Below, piece by piece: positions 42,699 to 50,873 of a DNA stretch of 64,000 nt. A program made the translations under genes and the position numbers. This DNA is from Maricaulis sp039978735 (GTDB lineage Bacteria; Pseudomonadota; Alphaproteobacteria; Caulobacterales; Maricaulaceae). The stretch's first letter is position 1. Every line of letters begins with the position of its first letter. The notes below the pieces were generated by a model. It did no database searches. It was not told the DNA's origin and was given only the letters and a program-made list of their open reading frames with translations. Location of the stretch: NCBI RefSeq assembly GCF_039978735.1, contig NZ_JBDWAS010000015.1:114418-178417 (forward strand), in the 5' to 3' direction.

Positions 42699-42893
42699 TC
42701 ACGCCTCCCGTGCCCGGCGATAGGCCGCTTCCCGCTCCGGCAGGGCCTGCATGATCGCGTCGCGCTCCGCGTCCGAATAGCGGGTCCAGCATCCCAGCTC
42801 CTCCATGGTGCGGAAACAGCCCAGGCAGACGCCGGCCTTGGGGTCGACGAAACAGACTTTCACACAGGGTGTCGTGATCGGGGTGCGGTCCAT
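42699..42893 (-). CDS. DUF1289 cysteine-rich small protein
   Basis: A 64-aa protein, MDRTPITTPCVKVCFVDPKAG, then VCLGCFRTMEELGCWTRYSD and a short Arg-rich tail. The cysteine pattern C-x3-C-x8-C-x2-C is diagnostic of DUF1289, likely an Fe-S or zinc binder of unknown role. ATG 42893 is preferred over 42905 because family members start at this point. Confidence 0.9.
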   Translation of the reverse strand: MDRTPITTPCVKVCFVDPKAGVCLGCFRTMEELGCWTRYSDAERDAIMQALPEREAAYRRAREA

Positions 42894-42990
42894 GCATCGC
42901 AGCATTCCGTGTGGTCTTCATTGTGGCAAGTGCTTGCGGCGGCGGGGCCTGCCGGAATATTGTCCCGCCTTTATCTGCCTGGGGACATTC

Positions 42991-44268
42991 ATGGACGATC
43001 TGGTGCTGCAGGCCCGCAGCTTTGTGGGACTTTTTGCTCTTGCGGGCGTGGCGTGGCTGCTCGGCCCGCGCAAGAAGATCTCCGTGGTGCTGCTGGTCGG
43101 TGCCATCGCCCTGCAATTGCTGATCGCCTGGCTGCTCTATTCCGTCGCGCCCTTCCGGGCTTTCCTGCAATCGCTGACCGGCGTCGTCGCCGTGCTGCAG
43201 GAGGTGACGAATGAGGGCGCGCAATTCGTGTTCGGCTATCTGGCCGGCAGCGAGGCGCCCTGGGAAAACGACCCGGCCGGCGGCTCGGGTTTTCTCTTCG
43301 CTTTCCAGGCCCTGCCGATGGTGATCGTGCTGTCGGCGCTGTCGGCCCTGCTGTGGCGCTGGCGGATCCTGGAATTCCTGGTGCGCGGGTTCGCGGCAGC
43401 CTTCCGGCGCCTGTTGAACCTGTCCGGTTCGGCCAGTCTGGGCGCCGCGGCGAATATCTTCCTGGGCATGACGGAAAGCCCGGTGCTGATCCGGCCGCGC
43501 CTGCCGGACATGACCCGGTCGGACCTCTTCCTCATCATGACGGTGGGCTTCTCCACCGTCGCCGGATCGGTAATGGCGCTCTATGTCAGCCAGCTGACCG
43601 GCGTGATCGACGGGGCGGCGGGGCATATCTTCACCGCCTCGCTGATCTCGGTTCCGGCGGCGGTTCTTCTGTCGCGCCTGATGATGCCGGCCGAGCCGGT
43701 CTCCGAAGAGGCGCTGCAGAAAGAGAAGATCCCGACGCCGATCTACCACTCCTCGATGGACGCGCTGACGACCGGTGTGTCGGACGGTATCCGTCTGTAT
43801 TTCAACATCATCTTCATGCTGCTGGTCTTTACCGCCCTGGTCGCGCTGGTGAATGTGCTGCTCGGGCTTTTCCCGGATGTGTTCGGTGCGCCGCTCTCGG
43901 CCGACCGGATCCTTGGCTGGGTCTTCGCACCGGTCGTCTGGCTGGCGGGTATCCCCTGGAGCGAGGCCACCCAGGCCGGTTCGCTGATGGGGCTGAAGAC
44001 GGCGCTGAACGAGGTCTATGCCTATGACCAGCTGTCCCGGGTCGGCGGTGAGCTGTCCGAGCGCACGCGCCTGATCATGACCTATGCGCTGTGCGGTTTC
44101 GCCAACTTTTCCTCGGTCGGCATCCTGACCGGCGGCCTGGTGGCGATTGCGCCGTCGCGCCGCGAGGACATCCTGCAGCTGGCCCCGCGGGCGCTGATCT
44201 CGGGCACGCTGGCAACGCTGATGACAGGCGCTGCCGTGGGCGTTCTGCCGGCGGGCTTGTTCGGCTAA
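42991..44268 (+). CDS. concentrative nucleoside transporter family protein
   Basis: A 425-aa protein with about ten membrane segments. Conserved CNT features are FLFAFQALPMVIVLSALSAL, NLSGSASLGAAANIFLGMTESP, TVGFSTVAGSVMALYVSQL and MTYALCGFANFSSVGILTGG. CNTs import nucleosides with sodium or protons. The start at 42991 follows GGGGAC. A longer frame to the left is non-coding. Confidence 0.93.
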   Translation: MDDLVLQARSFVGLFALAGVAWLLGPRKKISVVLLVGAIALQLLIAWLLYSVAPFRAFLQSLTGVVAVLQEVTNEGAQFVFGYLAGSEAPWENDPAGGSGFLFAFQALPMVIVLSALSALLWRWRILEFLVRGFAAAFRRLLNLSGSASLGAAANIFLGMTESPVLIRPRLPDMTRSDLFLIMTVGFSTVAGSVMALYVSQLTGVIDGAAGHIFTASLISVPAAVLLSRLMMPAEPVSEEALQKEKIPTPIYHSSMDALTTGVSDGIRLYFNIIFMLLVFTALVALVNVLLGLFPDVFGAPLSADRILGWVFAPVVWLAGIPWSEATQAGSLMGLKTALNEVYAYDQLSRVGGELSERTRLIMTYALCGFANFSSVGILTGGLVAIAPSRREDILQLAPRALISGTLATLMTGAAVGVLPAGLFG

Positions 44269-44277
44269 TTTGCGGAG

Positions 44278-45000
44278 TCAGTCGCCGCGTTTCGGCCAGA
44301 GACGGCTGCGCAGCCAGCCGGGGGTGGAATTGCCTTTCAGGGCCTGGCGATAGGCGGTGTCGAAGAAGCGGTGCAGGCCTTCGGCATCGGCGTAGAGATC
44401 GCTGCGGGTCTTCATCGGCGCGTCCGGATCGATGCGCTTGACCACTTTGGCGGGATTGCCGGCGACGATGGTCCAGGGCTCGACATCGCGGGTGACGACC
44501 GAGCGGGCGCCGACGACGGAGTGGGCGCCGATGGTGACGCCCTTGCCGATGAAGGCGCCGTCGCCGATCCAGACATTGCGTTGAAGTTTCACGGGTTTCC
44601 AGGCCGGCGCCGGGTCGACGCGGTCGTGGATGGAGTGCCAGTCGCAGTCCGAGATCGTGGCCTTGTTGGCGATCAGGCAGTCATCGCCGATCTCGATCTC
44701 GCCGGCGGCGAGAAGGCGGGTGCCGCCGGCCATGAAGACATTGTTGCCGATATCGATCCGCCCGGCCTGGGTCTGCGGCGACCAGACGGTGAGCCGGACC
44801 GGATCGGCCTTGTTGGCGACGATGTGCAGGCGGTCGCCGGCGGTGATGTTGGGGCCGAAAACCTCGACATGCCAGGGACATACGACTTTCGGCTCGATGC
44901 CCAGCGCGGCAAAGTGGGGGGCTAGGAAATGGCCCGTCCAGGCGTTTTCATACGCTTCCCAGGCGCGGTGCATCCAGTAGGGGCGGTGGTCCCGTTTCAT
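44278..45000 (-). CDS. left-handed beta-helix acetyltransferase
   Basis: A 240-aa hexapeptide-repeat acyltransferase starting MKRDHRPYWMHRAWEAYENA. Repeats such as IDIGNNVFMAG, IEIGDDCLIANKATI, VWIGDGAFIGKGVTIGAHSVVGARSVV (in pieces) build the beta helix; a GNPAKVVKRID loop ends it, as in CysE/MaltoseOAT-like O-acetyltransferases. Catalytic His is probably in DCDWHSIHD. Substrate is likely a sugar. An ATG at 45069 would add 23 residues. Confidence 0.87.
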   Translation of the reverse strand: MKRDHRPYWMHRAWEAYENAWTGHFLAPHFAALGIEPKVVCPWHVEVFGPNITAGDRLHIVANKADPVRLTVWSPQTQAGRIDIGNNVFMAGGTRLLAAGEIEIGDDCLIANKATISDCDWHSIHDRVDPAPAWKPVKLQRNVWIGDGAFIGKGVTIGAHSVVGARSVVTRDVEPWTIVAGNPAKVVKRIDPDAPMKTRSDLYADAEGLHRFFDTAYRQALKGNSTPGWLRSRLWPKRGD

Positions 45001-45156
45001 TTTGTCCCGGCGCTCCCTATATCCATCCGGCGCGTTCGGCGTCCGGCGTTTCGCAGCCTGGACGCCCATGAGACAATACCGCTTCATACTTGTCTCGCAG
45101 CGGGTACATAAGACCCCCATAACTGCCCCATAGGCGCAACACGGGAGTAACGCCCA

Positions 45157-45591
45157 GTGACATATGAGGTCGCGATGACGGCCGAAGCGGTGACCGGCTT
45201 CCTGGAGGAGGTTTTTCCGGAGATGAACCGCGCGGGCCGGATCTTCACCATCGACACGATCGAACCCGGCCGTGCCATCGTCCGGGCGCGCACGGATGCC
45301 ACACATCTGCGCCCCGGCGGCACCGTTTCCGGACCGACGCTGTTCTCCCTGGCCGACTTTGCCGCCTATGTGGTGATCCTCGGCCATATCGGACCGCAGG
45401 CGCTGGCGGTGACGACCAATCTCAATATCAACTTCCTGACCAAGGCCGGCCCCGGCGAGCTGATCGCCCGCTGCCGCATCCTGAAACTGGGCAAGCGGCT
45501 GGTCGTCACCGATTGCGACATCACGGCGGACGGCAGCGACGACTTGATCGCACAGGCCAGTGCGACCTATTCCATTCCGCCATCGCGCTAA
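45157..45591 (+). CDS. PaaI-type hotdog thioesterase
   Basis: A 144-aa single hotdog domain. Key parts are HLRPGGTVSGPTLFSLADFAAYVVI (in pieces) and the TNLNINFLTKAGPGELIARC beta strand, matching YiiD/PaaI-like acyl-CoA thioesterases. GTG start at 45157 is supported by GGGAG eleven bases earlier; ATG 45175 is the alternative. Followed 28 bp later by a DUF3253 gene. Confidence 0.87.
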   Translation: MTYEVAMTAEAVTGFLEEVFPEMNRAGRIFTIDTIEPGRAIVRARTDATHLRPGGTVSGPTLFSLADFAAYVVILGHIGPQALAVTTNLNINFLTKAGPGELIARCRILKLGKRLVVTDCDITADGSDDLIAQASATYSIPPSR

Positions 45592-45619
45592 CGAGGCGCA
45601 CCGAGCGAAGGACAGCAAG

Positions 45620-45877
45620 ATGAGCGAGACCGAAGGCAGCGATCCGATCGAGGCGATCATCGTGAAACTCGTGGCGGCCGCGCCCGAGGGGCGCTCGATC
45701 TCGCCGGCCGATGTCGCCAAGGCGATCGATCCGGAGCGTTTCAACCGCCAGTTCGGCCATGTGCGCCAGGCGGCGATCCGGCTGGCCCGGCGCGGCGAGG
45801 TGACGATATTGCGCAAGGGCAAGCCGGTCGAGGATCCGGAGAATTTCAAGGGGGTCTGGCGGATTGGCCGCGCCTGA
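45620..45877 (+). CDS. DUF3253 small DNA-binding-like protein
   Basis: An 85-aa protein. Motifs RSISPADVAKAIDPERFNRQ and VRQAAIRLARRGEVTILRKG resemble a winged helix, consistent with DUF3253. The end overlaps the next gene by 14 bases. Role unknown; pairing with a uracil-DNA-glycosylase-like gene suggests DNA maintenance, which is inference. Confidence 0.88.
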   Translation: MSETEGSDPIEAIIVKLVAAAPEGRSISPADVAKAIDPERFNRQFGHVRQAAIRLARRGEVTILRKGKPVEDPENFKGVWRIGRA

Positions 45878-46454
45878 TCTCGATCCGCTGCTGGACGAGA
45901 TCCGCGCCTGCCGCGTGTGCGCGGAGGCCATGCCGCATGAACCGCGCCCGGTGATCCGGGCCGCCCCCACCGCCCGCATCATGATTATCGGCCAGGCGCC
46001 GGGCACGCGGGTGCATGCCTCGGGCAAGCCCTTCACCGATCCGTCCGGCGACCGGCTGCGCGACTGGCTGGGGGTGGACGAGGACACCTTCTACGACACA
46101 TCCCGCATCGCCATCGTGCCGATGGGCTTCTGCTTTCCCGGTCTCGACGCAAAGGGCGGCGACCTGCCGCCGCGCAAGGAATGCGCGCCCTTGTGGCAGG
46201 CGCGGGTGCGCGCGGCCCTGCCGGATGTGCGCCTGACCCTGCTGGTGGGACAGTATGCCCAGCGCTTCCATCTGGGTTCGCGGATGCAGCAAACACTGAC
46301 CGAAACCGTCCGCCGTGGCGATGCGTACGGGCCGGAATTTCTGCCGCTCCCCCATCCCTCCTGGCGAAATAATGTCTGGCTGAAGAAGAATCCGTGGTTC
46401 GAAGAAAAAATTCTCCCCATGTTGCGCTGCCGCATGAAAGAATTATTACGCTGA
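45864..46454 (+). CDS. uracil-DNA glycosylase superfamily protein
   Basis: A 196-aa protein with a TTG start inside the DUF3253 end. The UDG fold is seen in IMIIGQAPGTRVHASGKPFTD, IVPMGFCFPGLD and a late PLPHPSWRNNVWLKKNPWFE that replaces the canonical HPS loop. Cysteines at the N-terminus (CRVCAEA) resemble the Fe-S cluster edge of family 4/5 enzymes, but only part of the cluster pattern is visible. Activity is not proven. Confidence 0.83.
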   Translation: MAAPDLDPLLDEIRACRVCAEAMPHEPRPVIRAAPTARIMIIGQAPGTRVHASGKPFTDPSGDRLRDWLGVDEDTFYDTSRIAIVPMGFCFPGLDAKGGDLPPRKECAPLWQARVRAALPDVRLTLLVGQYAQRFHLGSRMQQTLTETVRRGDAYGPEFLPLPHPSWRNNVWLKKNPWFEEKILPMLRCRMKELLR

Positions 46455-46522
46455 GCGGCATTCGGGGTGTTTTCGCGCGCTTGTAAGGCGGCTCGCGAAC
46501 GGGTATTCCACGGCCCGACTTC

Positions 46523-46542
46523 GCAGCCCGCGGACGGGCTGC
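46523..46542 (+). promoter_or_regulatory. stem-loop in the 5' leader of the dehydrogenase gene
   Basis: GCAGCCCG (46523-46530), loop CGGA, CGGGCTGC (46535-46542): a perfect 8-bp stem with a tetraloop, ending ten bases before the AAAAAGGG ribosome site of the following gene. No U tract follows, so it is not a terminator. It could influence translation or mRNA stability. Confidence 0.5.
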
Positions 46543-46568
46543 CACCGTTGAAAAAGGGTATGCCCGTA

Positions 46569-47642
46569 ATGAGTGTTCTCGAGCACGCTTCGTTCGACAA
46601 TCACGAGAAAATCCTTTTCGCCACCGACGAGACGACCGGCCTCAAGGCCATCATCGGTGTGCACTCCACGGCCTCCGGCCCGGCCTGCGGCGGCTGCCGC
46701 ATGTGGTCCTATCCCAATTCGGACGCGGCCCTGACCGACGTGCTCCGCCTGTCCCAGGGCATGAGCTACAAGAATATCATGGCCGACCTGCCCATCGGCG
46801 GCGGCAAATCCGTGATCATGAAGCCGGAAGGCGCCTTCGACCGCAAGGCGCTGTTCGAGGCCTTCGGCCGCGCGGTGGAAAGCCTCAACGGCCAGTACAT
46901 CACCGCCGAGGATGTCGGCGTCAGCCCGGACGACATGATGGCCGTGCGCCGCTCGACCGAGCATGTGGTCGGCCTGCCGGAAGGCAAGGCGGCCTCGGGC
47001 GATCCCTCGCCGGTGACCGCCGACGGCGTCTATCGCGGCATCATGGTGGCCGCCGAGCGCGGCCTGGGCAAGCGCGACCTCAACGGCGTCAAGATCGCCA
47101 TCCAGGGCGCGGCCGGCCATGTCGGCACCTATCTGGCCGGCCATCTGGCCAAGGCCGGTGCCGAGCTCTTCATCACCGATATCAACCAGGACGGGCTGGA
47201 AAAGCTGAAGGCGGAATACGGCGCCACCATTGTCGGTCTCGACGAGATCTACGACCAGGATGTCGACGTCTTCGCCCCGTGCGCCCTCGGCTCGATCATC
47301 AATCCGGACACGATCGACCGCATCAAGGCGAAAGTGATCGCCGGCGCCGCCAACAACCAGCTCGCCACGCGCGAGATGGGTGCGGAAGTCCTCAAGCGCG
47401 GCATCGTCTATGCGCCGGACTATGTCATCAATGCCGGCGGCATCATCAATGTGATGGGCGAGATCGCCGGCGACTTCAATCCGGAATGGGTGAAGGGCAA
47501 ACTGGACGGTCTGGAAGCGACCCTGGGCGAGATCCTCGACCAGTCCAACAATGAAGGCCGCCCCGCCAACATCATCGCCGACGAAATCGCCCGCCAGCGC
47601 ATCGAGGAGAAGCGCGCTGCGAAGCTGGGCAAGGTGGCGTAG
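46569..47642 (+). CDS. Glu/Leu/Phe/Val dehydrogenase (leucine dehydrogenase-like)
   Basis: A 357-aa NAD-dependent amino-acid dehydrogenase. The substrate lobe has GPACGGCRMW, LSQGMSYKNIMADLPIGGGK with the two active-site lysines, and TAEDVGVS. The Rossmann lobe has VKIAIQGAAGHVGTYLAGHL. It deaminates branched-chain amino acids reversibly. ATG 46569 is preferred to 46560, given AAAAAGGG at 46551-46558. Followed by two terminator hairpins. Confidence 0.93.
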   Translation: MSVLEHASFDNHEKILFATDETTGLKAIIGVHSTASGPACGGCRMWSYPNSDAALTDVLRLSQGMSYKNIMADLPIGGGKSVIMKPEGAFDRKALFEAFGRAVESLNGQYITAEDVGVSPDDMMAVRRSTEHVVGLPEGKAASGDPSPVTADGVYRGIMVAAERGLGKRDLNGVKIAIQGAAGHVGTYLAGHLAKAGAELFITDINQDGLEKLKAEYGATIVGLDEIYDQDVDVFAPCALGSIINPDTIDRIKAKVIAGAANNQLATREMGAEVLKRGIVYAPDYVINAGGIINVMGEIAGDFNPEWVKGKLDGLEATLGEILDQSNNEGRPANIIADEIARQRIEEKRAAKLGKVA

Positions 47643-47652
47643 GTTTCAAGCG

Positions 47653-47680
47653 CCGGACGCCTGAGGGTGTCCGGGGTTTT
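47653..47680 (+). terminator. weak terminator-like hairpin
   Basis: CCGGAC (47653-47658) pairs with GTCCGG (47669-47674) and is followed by GGTTTT. It stands just after the dehydrogenase stop; a much stronger terminator follows at 47694. Confidence 0.5.
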
Positions 47681-47693
47681 GATGGTGAATTTG

Positions 47694-47729
47694 ATCTGCC
47701 GCGCCCGCCTGGGTGCGGCAGATTTTTTT
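47694..47729 (+). terminator. strong intrinsic terminator
   Basis: ATCTGCCGC (47694-47702) pairs with GCGGCAGAT (47715-47723), followed by seven T residues. It ends transcription of the dehydrogenase gene and marks the left border of the AT-richer cassette. Confidence 0.88.
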
Positions 47730-47988
47730 GGGGGGCGAATGCAGAGCGCTCCTAGTGGGTCACAGATTGCTCCAGCGCACCTCGATTGTGGACGATCCAA
47801 TTGGGAGGCAGCGGGCCCAAAACTGTTGTGAGAATTGTTCCCGCGAGATTGGAGGGCCGTTTCGGACGTGAGCAATCGTGCCAAGGCCTCTACGGTTTCG
47901 ATGTGAATCATCGCAATTCTTACGCAAATCTGGACAGCCAGAGGCAACTGCGGCATCTATAGCGGGCATCATGCCCACTGTGGATGTT
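47730..47988. promoter_or_regulatory. upstream region of the methyltransferase cassette with palindrome
   Basis: About 250 bp without a supportable gene. Base composition turns more AT-rich here than in the preceding gene. A 13-bp palindrome, GGGCAT-C-ATGCCC (47964-47976), lies just before the MerR-like gene and contains an ATG that could otherwise serve as its start. It is a candidate operator for autoregulation. No tRNA, integrase or clear direct repeat was seen. Confidence 0.4.
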
Positions 47989-48441
47989 ATGAGACTCTTT
48001 CAAAGCGCAGACGTGGTTGCATTAAGCGGCCTTTCAAAGAGCCAGCTCCGCGAGTGGACTGGCCGCGGACGTCGAGGGTTATTGGACCCTGACGTAGAGG
48101 CGGATGGTCCAGGGAAAAACGCTCTATTCTCTTGGCAGACCGTCTTGGCGCTTCGCGTCCTTTTGGTTCTGCATAGAGATTTTGCAGCTGAGGCAGGGGC
48201 ATGGGCACCGGCAGCCAGGCAGCTGCGTGACAAGATTGAGCATCTTCCTTTTTTCAATCTCTGGCGGGTCTGCGCTCTTTTTCCCAGCACAACGGATGTG
48301 ATCTTGATAGAGAACATGACGGAGGCTGGTGCCGGAGGGGTTTTGGTTCCGCTTGAACCGCATCTCGATGTGTTGGCGAGGAAGATGTCGTTGCCCCGGC
48401 CCGATCAACTGCCGTTATTCCCCACCATGGCGGTGTCCTGA
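47989..48441 (+). CDS. MerR-like helix-turn-helix protein of the methyltransferase cassette
   Basis: A 150-aa protein starting MRLFQSADVVALSGLSKSQL. Residues 4-40 form a MerR-type winged HTH (SADVVALSGLSKSQLREWTG), followed by GLLDPDVEADGPGKNALFSW and a helix QTVLALRVLLVLH typical of MerR-like regulators of mobile or defence genes. It lacks the long MerR dimerisation coil. An in-frame ATG at 47971 is a possible earlier start but falls in a palindrome. Its stop overlaps the methyltransferase ATG (TGATG), so the two are coupled. Confidence 0.8.
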   Translation: MRLFQSADVVALSGLSKSQLREWTGRGRRGLLDPDVEADGPGKNALFSWQTVLALRVLLVLHRDFAAEAGAWAPAARQLRDKIEHLPFFNLWRVCALFPSTTDVILIENMTEAGAGGVLVPLEPHLDVLARKMSLPRPDQLPLFPTMAVS

Positions 48442-50870
48442 TGGCTGGAGAAGTTGCGAAAGCTTGGGCCAAGAGATTTGGGCTTGCCACCGCGCCGTTG
48501 TTCGAGCCGGGCGAAGCTGCTCGTCCGGACGAGCACACGGTCCTCTTGGATGGGGGGCTCGGTAGCTTCGCTATGTCCGAGACGGAAGAGCCGATCTGGC
48601 GAGAGCCGCAGGCCGCCTCTTGGGTTTGGTCTAGCAACCTTCCGCATCATGTGACCGTCAGCGAAAGGGTCGTGGCGGTAAGGCGTTGGGATAACCCGCG
48701 AGCGGAAGAGTTCTCACGAACAAGCATCGAGTCACATATCGAGTCCTTCTATGAATACCTGACGGCTGACCGAGTGCGTTCAACCCGACGGGTCGTCGAA
48801 CATGTCCTGCAGCTCTTCAAAGGTGTCCGTTCGCTCGTAGCCGAGGCGGGTGTCCCAGACGAACGTAGCATTGATGTTTTTCTAGCCTTTCTTGACACGC
48901 TAATCGAGCGTGAAAGGAAAGTGGAGCAGGCGCAGGAACGCGGTGCAGTTGACGAATTACTTCAGGCCCTTCCTGCGGGCGGCTTGGATGCTCTGTTGCA
49001 AGAAGTCGGAATGCGCACGTCGCTTCAGTCTTTTCAATTATTCCCATCGCTTGCAGTGCGACATGCCGGTGCCGATATATTCCAAGAAGCTCATTTTGAG
49101 CTCGTACGCACGCCAGGTGTAGACTTGTTCGGTTATTCCGGCTTGGCGGAGTCGAAAGCGGTGACGCGGGGCGGAGCACACTTCACGCCAGCGCCGTTAG
49201 CGCGCAGCATTGCTGAAAACTCCCTCACTCAAATCAAGAATCTGTGTACCCGTAAAGAGCTCACCATAATGGATCCAGCATGTGGATCCGGTGCCTTTCT
49301 ACAAGAGGCTGTTCGGAGCCTACGGCGGATGGGCTATACGGGGCGACTGCGCTTGGTCGGCCGAGACATTTCGCCTGCAGCAATCGCTATGGCTAGATTT
49401 GTTGTTCATCACGCCGTTGCCGATTGGTCACCGGCCGGCGGCGTCATTGTCGATTTGGAAACTGCCGATTCACTGGAAGAGTTACTCCCGGTGGCAGATG
49501 TAGTGGTGATGAACCCACCCTTTATGGCGTGGAGTGCGCTAAGCCCAAAACAGCGCGACCAGGTGCGAGTAATCTTGGGCGCGCGCCAGCAGGGGCGCGC
49601 CGACCTAAGTATGGCGTTCGTTACCAAAGCCTTGGACAATCTAAATGATGGTGGAGTTTTGGGTGTATTGCTCCCGGCAAGCCTCCTAACGCTGCAGTCT
49701 GCACAAGAATGGCGCCGTGACATTCTTGAGAGAGGGGACCTTCGACTTCTTGCCTCTCTAGGGGAATATGGGCTCTTTGCTCATGCCCTTGTTCAGGTCG
49801 CCGCGGCAGTGGTCACCAGATCGGACGCTGAAGATTCTCAAGATGATATGCTCCGGGCTGTAGTGAGTAACAACAGCGCTGATGCGACCGGCAATGCATT
49901 GCGAATGCTGCGAAGAATGCCCGCGAGCGATCAGGCTGAGTCGCCGGATGGTTCCTGGAAAATTTTTCAGCTTCCAAAAGAAAAGCTGAAAAACCGTCCA
50001 AATTGGCGCATGTCATCACCAAGAATGGAGGCTGCTCTTAGTAGGTTGCTTGAGTCGGGTGCTTCCACATTGGCCGACTTGTTTGATATTCGGCAAGGTG
50101 TCCGTACTGGGGACAACAAGACATTCATTCTGAACCAAGCGCAGTTTATTACCCTTCCCCAACGCGAGCGGCGCTTTTTTCGGCGCGCGGTGATGAATAG
50201 CTCTATTCGGGATGGTCGAATTGAAGAGAGCTACTGGGTCTTTTACCCATATGGCGATGCGGAACTTGAAATTGAAGACGAGGACGCTCTCCGCCGCAAA
50301 CTTCCGACCTATTTCAGGAAGCATCTCGAGCCTCGCCGTGCCACCCTAGTACAACGCGCAAGCCTAAGAGCACCACTGCATTGGTGGGATCTTTCCGAAA
50401 GACGGATTTCTTGGGCGTCCGATGAGCGCGCCCGAATCATCTCAAAGTACTTCGGTGGGCTGGGTGGCTTTGCGACTGATCTGCGGGCCGAGTTCGTCAC
50501 TGTTCAAGGTTTTGCGTGGCTTCCCAAGTGGGAGTCGGATTTTGGTGGGGACGATCAAGTTGAGGTTGTTCCTGCAGCCGATCTCCTCTGTGCATATTCG
50601 GCTTTATTGAATTCTGGCCGCTTTTCAAAGATTCTTGAGTTCTATTCAACACACGTCGCTGGCGGGCAGTTCGATCTGAGTCCTCGTTACGTCAATAACG
50701 TAGTTGTTCCAAACTTAGTGGAATTAGCGCGAGACCAGCGCGCCGGTCGCCTTATTGCGCGGCTGATTAGTTTAGGCCGAGAACCACGGCTTAGCGATCC
50801 AGACTGGCATCTCGCGGTTGATCGCATCGTAACCGAGCTATACGGCGCAGACGTCTTCGATGAGGTATGA
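48441..50870 (+). CDS. N6-adenine DNA methyltransferase with specificity-like C-terminus
   Basis: An 809-aa protein. The catalytic core is of the Eco57I/HsdM type: motif I IMDPACGSGAFL (D278) and motif IV NPPF at residues 358-361, with AHFTPAPLARSIAE before motif I. Residues 1-230 are helical with no nuclease or helicase motif I can see (no obvious Walker A or PD-ExK). The C-terminal third starts ASTLADLFDIRQGVRTGDNK, the hallmark of TaqI-type target-recognition regions. It is therefore a DNA adenine methylase without a visible restriction partner inside the chain. Codon and base use differ from neighbours. It is preceded by a MerR-like gene and followed at four bases by an unknown gene. Confidence 0.88.
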   Translation: MAGEVAKAWAKRFGLATAPLFEPGEAARPDEHTVLLDGGLGSFAMSETEEPIWREPQAASWVWSSNLPHHVTVSERVVAVRRWDNPRAEEFSRTSIESHIESFYEYLTADRVRSTRRVVEHVLQLFKGVRSLVAEAGVPDERSIDVFLAFLDTLIERERKVEQAQERGAVDELLQALPAGGLDALLQEVGMRTSLQSFQLFPSLAVRHAGADIFQEAHFELVRTPGVDLFGYSGLAESKAVTRGGAHFTPAPLARSIAENSLTQIKNLCTRKELTIMDPACGSGAFLQEAVRSLRRMGYTGRLRLVGRDISPAAIAMARFVVHHAVADWSPAGGVIVDLETADSLEELLPVADVVVMNPPFMAWSALSPKQRDQVRVILGARQQGRADLSMAFVTKALDNLNDGGVLGVLLPASLLTLQSAQEWRRDILERGDLRLLASLGEYGLFAHALVQVAAAVVTRSDAEDSQDDMLRAVVSNNSADATGNALRMLRRMPASDQAESPDGSWKIFQLPKEKLKNRPNWRMSSPRMEAALSRLLESGASTLADLFDIRQGVRTGDNKTFILNQAQFITLPQRERRFFRRAVMNSSIRDGRIEESYWVFYPYGDAELEIEDEDALRRKLPTYFRKHLEPRRATLVQRASLRAPLHWWDLSERRISWASDERARIISKYFGGLGGFATDLRAEFVTVQGFAWLPKWESDFGGDDQVEVVPAADLLCAYSALLNSGRFSKILEFYSTHVAGGQFDLSPRYVNNVVVPNLVELARDQRAGRLIARLISLGREPRLSDPDWHLAVDRIVTELYGADVFDEV

Positions 50871-50873
50871 GTT

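Noticed and set aside
47420..47978. Minus-strand frames in the gap before the methylase cassette
   Set aside because: They cross a strong terminator and the dehydrogenase end, have no family features and no good ribosome site.
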